A stretch of DNA of 17,385 nucleotides from Planctomycetota bacterium. Lineage in GTDB: Bacteria; Planctomycetota; Phycisphaerae; Tepidisphaerales; Tepidisphaeraceae. The first letter of the stretch is position 1; each line of letters opens with the position of its first letter. The notes beneath the pieces were generated by a model. It was not told the DNA's origin. It saw nothing but the letters and a program-made list of their open reading frames with translations, and made no database searches. Positions 14,622-17,385 of the stretch are shown here, in pieces. A program made the position numbers and the translations under genes. The stretch is from assembly GCA_029777755.1 (NCBI GenBank), contig JAKORQ010000332.1, positions 1-17,385 on the forward strand, in the 5' to 3' direction.

Positions 14622-15917
14622 ATGACTAACGCCCGCGACTACGCCCTGCTCCTGCTCGACCAGAAGGCCCTACCCAACTGGCCTGCCCGGCGGCTGCCAC
14701 GCAAGATCGCGACCGGGATCGCCGAGCCAGCCGATCCGCGCGATCGCGCACTGGCTGAGCAGATCGACACCGGCGTGACAAAGAATCTGCTGCAGCTTCA
14801 GTACCTGATCGAGCAGATAGCCGGTCGGCCACTGGCAAAGATTCATCCGGTGATACAGAAGATTCTCGCCATAGGGATCTACCAATTGCGTTTCCTCGAC
14901 CGCATTCGCCCGGCGGCCGCGGTCAACGAGGGGGTGGAGCAGGCAAAACGGCTCGGCCTGGCACACACCAGGGGATTCGTCAACGCGGTACTCCGCAAAG
15001 CGGCGGCCTCGGCCAAGGAGGCGATCGAGGAGTTTGACACCTACGAGGAGGATGCGCGTATCCTCCATTCCCATCCGCCGGAGCTGTATAGCCGCTTGGA
15101 AGCACTGCTGAACGAGGAGCGGGCAATCGAAATCTGCCGGCACAACAACTCGCAGCCGCCAACGATCGCCAGGCTCGCGCCAGGCAGGACCATCGATGAC
15201 CTTGAGTCGGCCGGTATCGCGGCCCTTTCACATCATCAGGAAGGGATGGTGGTGCTGATCAGTGCCGACAAGGCCACGATCTCGCGGATGGCGAACCTGC
15301 AACTGGCCCAGGTCCAGGATCCCACCTCGGCTCTGGTCGTGAACAACGCCGACATCAAGCCGGGCATGTCAGTCCTCGACCGCTGCTGCGGCATGGGAAC
15401 CAAGACTATCCAGGCGTGGGAACTGGCCGGGCCATCGGCAAGTATCGTTGCCATCGATCCGGCCCCTTCTCGTTGCGAAGCGCTACGGCGAACGGTGCTG
15501 GAGCGAAACATCGGCAACATACGCGTGATCCAGTCGGACAGTTTTCCCCGCAGGAACCCGGATGTGCCGCAGCAGTACGATCGCGTCATCGTGGATGTGC
15601 CCTGCAGCAACTCAGGCGTACTGGCGCGACGGCCGGAGGCGCGTTACCATCAGTCCAACAAGCATCTTGAGGACCTGATCAAGCTGCAGAAGGCTATCCT
15701 CGCGGACACTATCCCAGCGGTGGCCCCGGGAGGACTGCTGATCTACTCGACGTGCAGCATCTGGAGCGAGGAGAACCAGCAGATCGTGCAGTGGATACTG
15801 AACGAGTTTGAACGGCTAGACGTTATCAGGGATCACACTACGCTTCCGCACAGCAGCGAGGACCCAGCGGATTATCACGACGGCGGATACTACGCCATCC
15901 TGAAGCGAACGAAGTGA
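14622..15917 (+). CDS. rsmB: 16S rRNA m5C967 methyltransferase RsmB
   Basis: A 431-residue SAM-dependent enzyme expected to methylate C967 of 16S rRNA. The N-terminal NusB-like helical domain (about 1-140) shows AEQIDTGVTKN, RLGLAHTRGFVNAVLRK and related segments. The Rossmann methyltransferase domain follows. Both functional cysteines are present: Cys328 in motif IV (DVPCSNSGVL) and the catalytic Cys378 in motif VI (YSTCSIWSEEN), close to positions 325 and 375 of the E. coli protein. Motif I is divergent: DRCCGMGTKT (253-262) in place of the usual DxCAAPGGKT. The ATG is 2 bp after the fmt stop, with GGTGAG (14610-14615) inside the end of fmt as Shine-Dalgarno. The stop abuts that of the convergent ABC transporter gene. 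The two-domain layout and length make RsmB more likely than other m5C methyltransferases. Confidence 0.9.
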   Translation: MTNARDYALLLLDQKALPNWPARRLPRKIATGIAEPADPRDRALAEQIDTGVTKNLLQLQYLIEQIAGRPLAKIHPVIQKILAIGIYQLRFLDRIRPAAAVNEGVEQAKRLGLAHTRGFVNAVLRKAAASAKEAIEEFDTYEEDARILHSHPPELYSRLEALLNEERAIEICRHNNSQPPTIARLAPGRTIDDLESAGIAALSHHQEGMVVLISADKATISRMANLQLAQVQDPTSALVVNNADIKPGMSVLDRCCGMGTKTIQAWELAGPSASIVAIDPAPSRCEALRRTVLERNIGNIRVIQSDSFPRRNPDVPQQYDRVIVDVPCSNSGVLARRPEARYHQSNKHLEDLIKLQKAILADTIPAVAPGGLLIYSTCSIWSEENQQIVQWILNEFERLDVIRDHTTLPHSSEDPADYHDGGYYAILKRTK

Positions 15918-17385
15918 TCAGGAGACCCCCGCTGCCATGTGCATGAGGCGTTCCTCGGTCGCCTCGGCCGCGTCGATCACGCCGACAAGCCTGCCCTCTT
16001 TCATCACGCCGATGCGGTGGCACATTCCCAGCAGTTCATTGAACTCTGAGGATATCATGAGGCAGGCCATGCCTGATTGCGCCAGTGACTGGATGAGTCG
16101 ATAGATCTCTTCCTTGGCGCCGATGTCAACGCCGCGGGTTGGCTCATCGAGGATCAGCACCCGCGGGGTAATCTCCAGCCACTTGGCCAGTGCGACCTTC
16201 TGTTGATTGCCGCCGGAAAGATTGCCGACCGGATCGTCGATGCGGGCAACCTTGATCTTCAGGCGGTCTACGTACTCTCGCGTGGCGGATTTCTGCTTGC
16301 GCAGGCGGAGCAAGCCCCGGCTGTATCGCCGCAGCGATACCATGACCACATTGTCGGTCGTGCTCATGTCCAGCGTAAGCCCGCGTCCCTTGCGATCCTC
16401 TGAGAGATAGGCAATGCCGGCCTTCACCGCCTGCTCGGGGTTGCGGATGGTAGTTCTTGTTCCATCCACCTCGATGCTTCCCGCATCACGCTTGCGCAGG
16501 GCAACGATGGCCTCGGCCAGCTCCGTGCGCCCGGCCCCCACCAAGCCTGCCAGGCCCAAGATTTCGCCTTTGCGTACCTCAAGACTCACGTCGCGCACGC
16601 GGTTGCCGCTGGAGATTCCCTCCAGGCGCAGACGGATTTCGCCACCGGCAGGGACACGCTGTGGGTAATAGTTCGCCATGGGCCGGCCGACCATCAGGCT
16701 CGCCAGTTGCCGCTCCGTCGCCGAGCGAACTTCCTCCTCGTTCAACGTGCGCACCAGTTGACCGTCGCGCATGACGCTGATGCGATCACAGATGCGAAGG
16801 ACATCCGGCAGGATGTGAGAGATGTAGATGATGGTGACGTTCTGCTTTCGCAGGCTGTCGATCAGGTCGAACAGGGCCTGCGTCTCGCGCGAAGTAAGGA
16901 CGGCTGTGGGCTCATCCATGATGAGAACGGAGGCATCACAGGAGACAGCCTTGGCGATCTCCACCAGCTGCTTCTCGGCGACTGAGAGGTTCTTGACCGG
17001 CTCGGCCGGGCTGAAGCGGGCCCCCAAGCGCGAGAGTACGCCTGCGGCATCCTTGCGCAACTGCCCCACACGAACGAATGGGCCCAGCGACTTCTCCCGG
17101 CCCAGGTAGATGTTCTCGGCTACCGAGAGCTCGTCGATCAGGTTCAACTCCTGATGGATCATGACGATACCGCCAGCCTGGGCGTCGGCCACATCGCGCC
17201 ATCGAACCGGCTTGTTTCGCAGCCTTATCTCGCCTGCGGTCGGGCGGTACACGCCGGCCAGCAGTTTCATGAGCGTGCTCTTGCCGGCGCCGTTCTCTCC
17301 GATCAGCCCATGCACCTCGCCGGCGCGGAATGCGAGCGTCATGTCATGCAACGCAACCACGCCGGGGAACTCTTTACGAAGCCCG
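15918..17385 (-). CDS. sugar ABC transporter ATP-binding protein, RbsA/MglA/XylG type (N-terminus cut off)
   Basis: A tandem ATPase subunit that powers import of a monosaccharide such as ribose, galactose or xylose. It has 488 visible residues; the frame is open to the right edge (GLRKEFPG precedes the GTG codon at 17360), so the true start lies outside. Numbering from that GTG: first domain Walker A GENGAGKST (21-29), Q-loop Gln70, signature LSVAEKQ (125-131), Walker B and DEPTA (149-153), His182. The second domain has the degenerate GLVGAGRTE (273-281), LSGGNQQK (381-388) and DEPTRGVD (405-412). A weak Walker A in the second half is normal for this family. About 10-20 residues are missing. 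The permease and binding-protein genes are not in view; no gene follows it on its strand before the convergent rsmB. The sugar cannot be told. Confidence 0.93.
   Translation of the reverse strand, partial: GLRKEFPGVVALHDMTLAFRAGEVHGLIGENGAGKSTLMKLLAGVYRPTAGEIRLRNKPVRWRDVADAQAGGIVMIHQELNLIDELSVAENIYLGREKSLGPFVRVGQLRKDAAGVLSRLGARFSPAEPVKNLSVAEKQLVEIAKAVSCDASVLIMDEPTAVLTSRETQALFDLIDSLRKQNVTIIYISHILPDVLRICDRISVMRDGQLVRTLNEEEVRSATERQLASLMVGRPMANYYPQRVPAGGEIRLRLEGISSGNRVRDVSLEVRKGEILGLAGLVGAGRTELAEAIVALRKRDAGSIEVDGTRTTIRNPEQAVKAGIAYLSEDRKGRGLTLDMSTTDNVVMVSLRRYSRGLLRLRKQKSATREYVDRLKIKVARIDDPVGNLSGGNQQKVALAKWLEITPRVLILDEPTRGVDIGAKEEIYRLIQSLAQSGMACLMISSEFNELLGMCHRIGVMKEGRLVGVIDAAEATEERLMHMAAGVS

Noticed and set aside
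16500..16580. Degenerate Walker A in the second half of the ABC ATPase
   Set aside because: GLVGAGRTE is the usual form in RbsA/MglA-type tandem ATPases, not a defect.

Overview
This is a GC-rich, gene-dense bacterial chromosomal window with short intergenic gaps, made up mostly of housekeeping genes. YidC has a large periplasmic domain, which points to a double-membrane (Gram-negative-type) cell. The single-chain pyruvate carboxylase, a bacterial topoisomerase VI pair and the overall protein style together suggest Planctomycetota, perhaps a Phycisphaerae-like lineage. That placement is an impression from reading, not a demonstrated one. No mobile element, CRISPR array, tRNA or rRNA was seen.

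Layout, left to right. (1) 1-851, minus: the 5' part of a ROK-family sugar kinase that runs off the left edge and lacks the family's zinc cysteines. (2) 982-5404, plus: a single-chain pyruvate carboxylase (pyc), then an aldo/keto reductase 43 bp downstream. (3) 5612-8950, plus: topoisomerase VI subunits B and A as a two-gene operon with a candidate promoter, closed by a hairpin that can terminate transcription from both sides. (4) 10528-9045, minus: a newly noticed 33-residue single-span membrane ORF, then pyrH (UMP kinase) and frr (ribosome recycling factor). The pyrH start sits directly under a perfect extended -10 box, so its mRNA may be leaderless. (5) 10755-13595, plus: a calcineurin-type phosphoesterase tightly coupled to yidC, followed by a strong intrinsic terminator. 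(6) 13666-15917, plus: fmt, best read from a TTG start, and rsmB 2 bp later. (7) 15918-17385, minus: a ribose/galactose-type ABC transporter ATPase with two nucleotide-binding domains, truncated at its N-terminus by the right edge. Its stop codon abuts that of rsmB with no gap.

How the genes work together. pyrH, frr, yidC, fmt and rsmB are core functions: UTP supply, ribosome recycling, membrane protein insertion, initiator-tRNA formylation and 16S rRNA methylation. Pyruvate carboxylase replenishes oxaloacetate. The two sugar genes at the edges (ROK kinase and ABC ATPase) belong to uptake and phosphorylation modules that continue outside the window. The most unusual item is the topoisomerase VI pair. 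This type IIB enzyme is typical of archaea and plants and is patchily distributed in bacteria; here it sits between ordinary bacterial genes. The most overlooked items are the 33-residue membrane ORF and the start-site and regulatory arrangements of pyrH and fmt.
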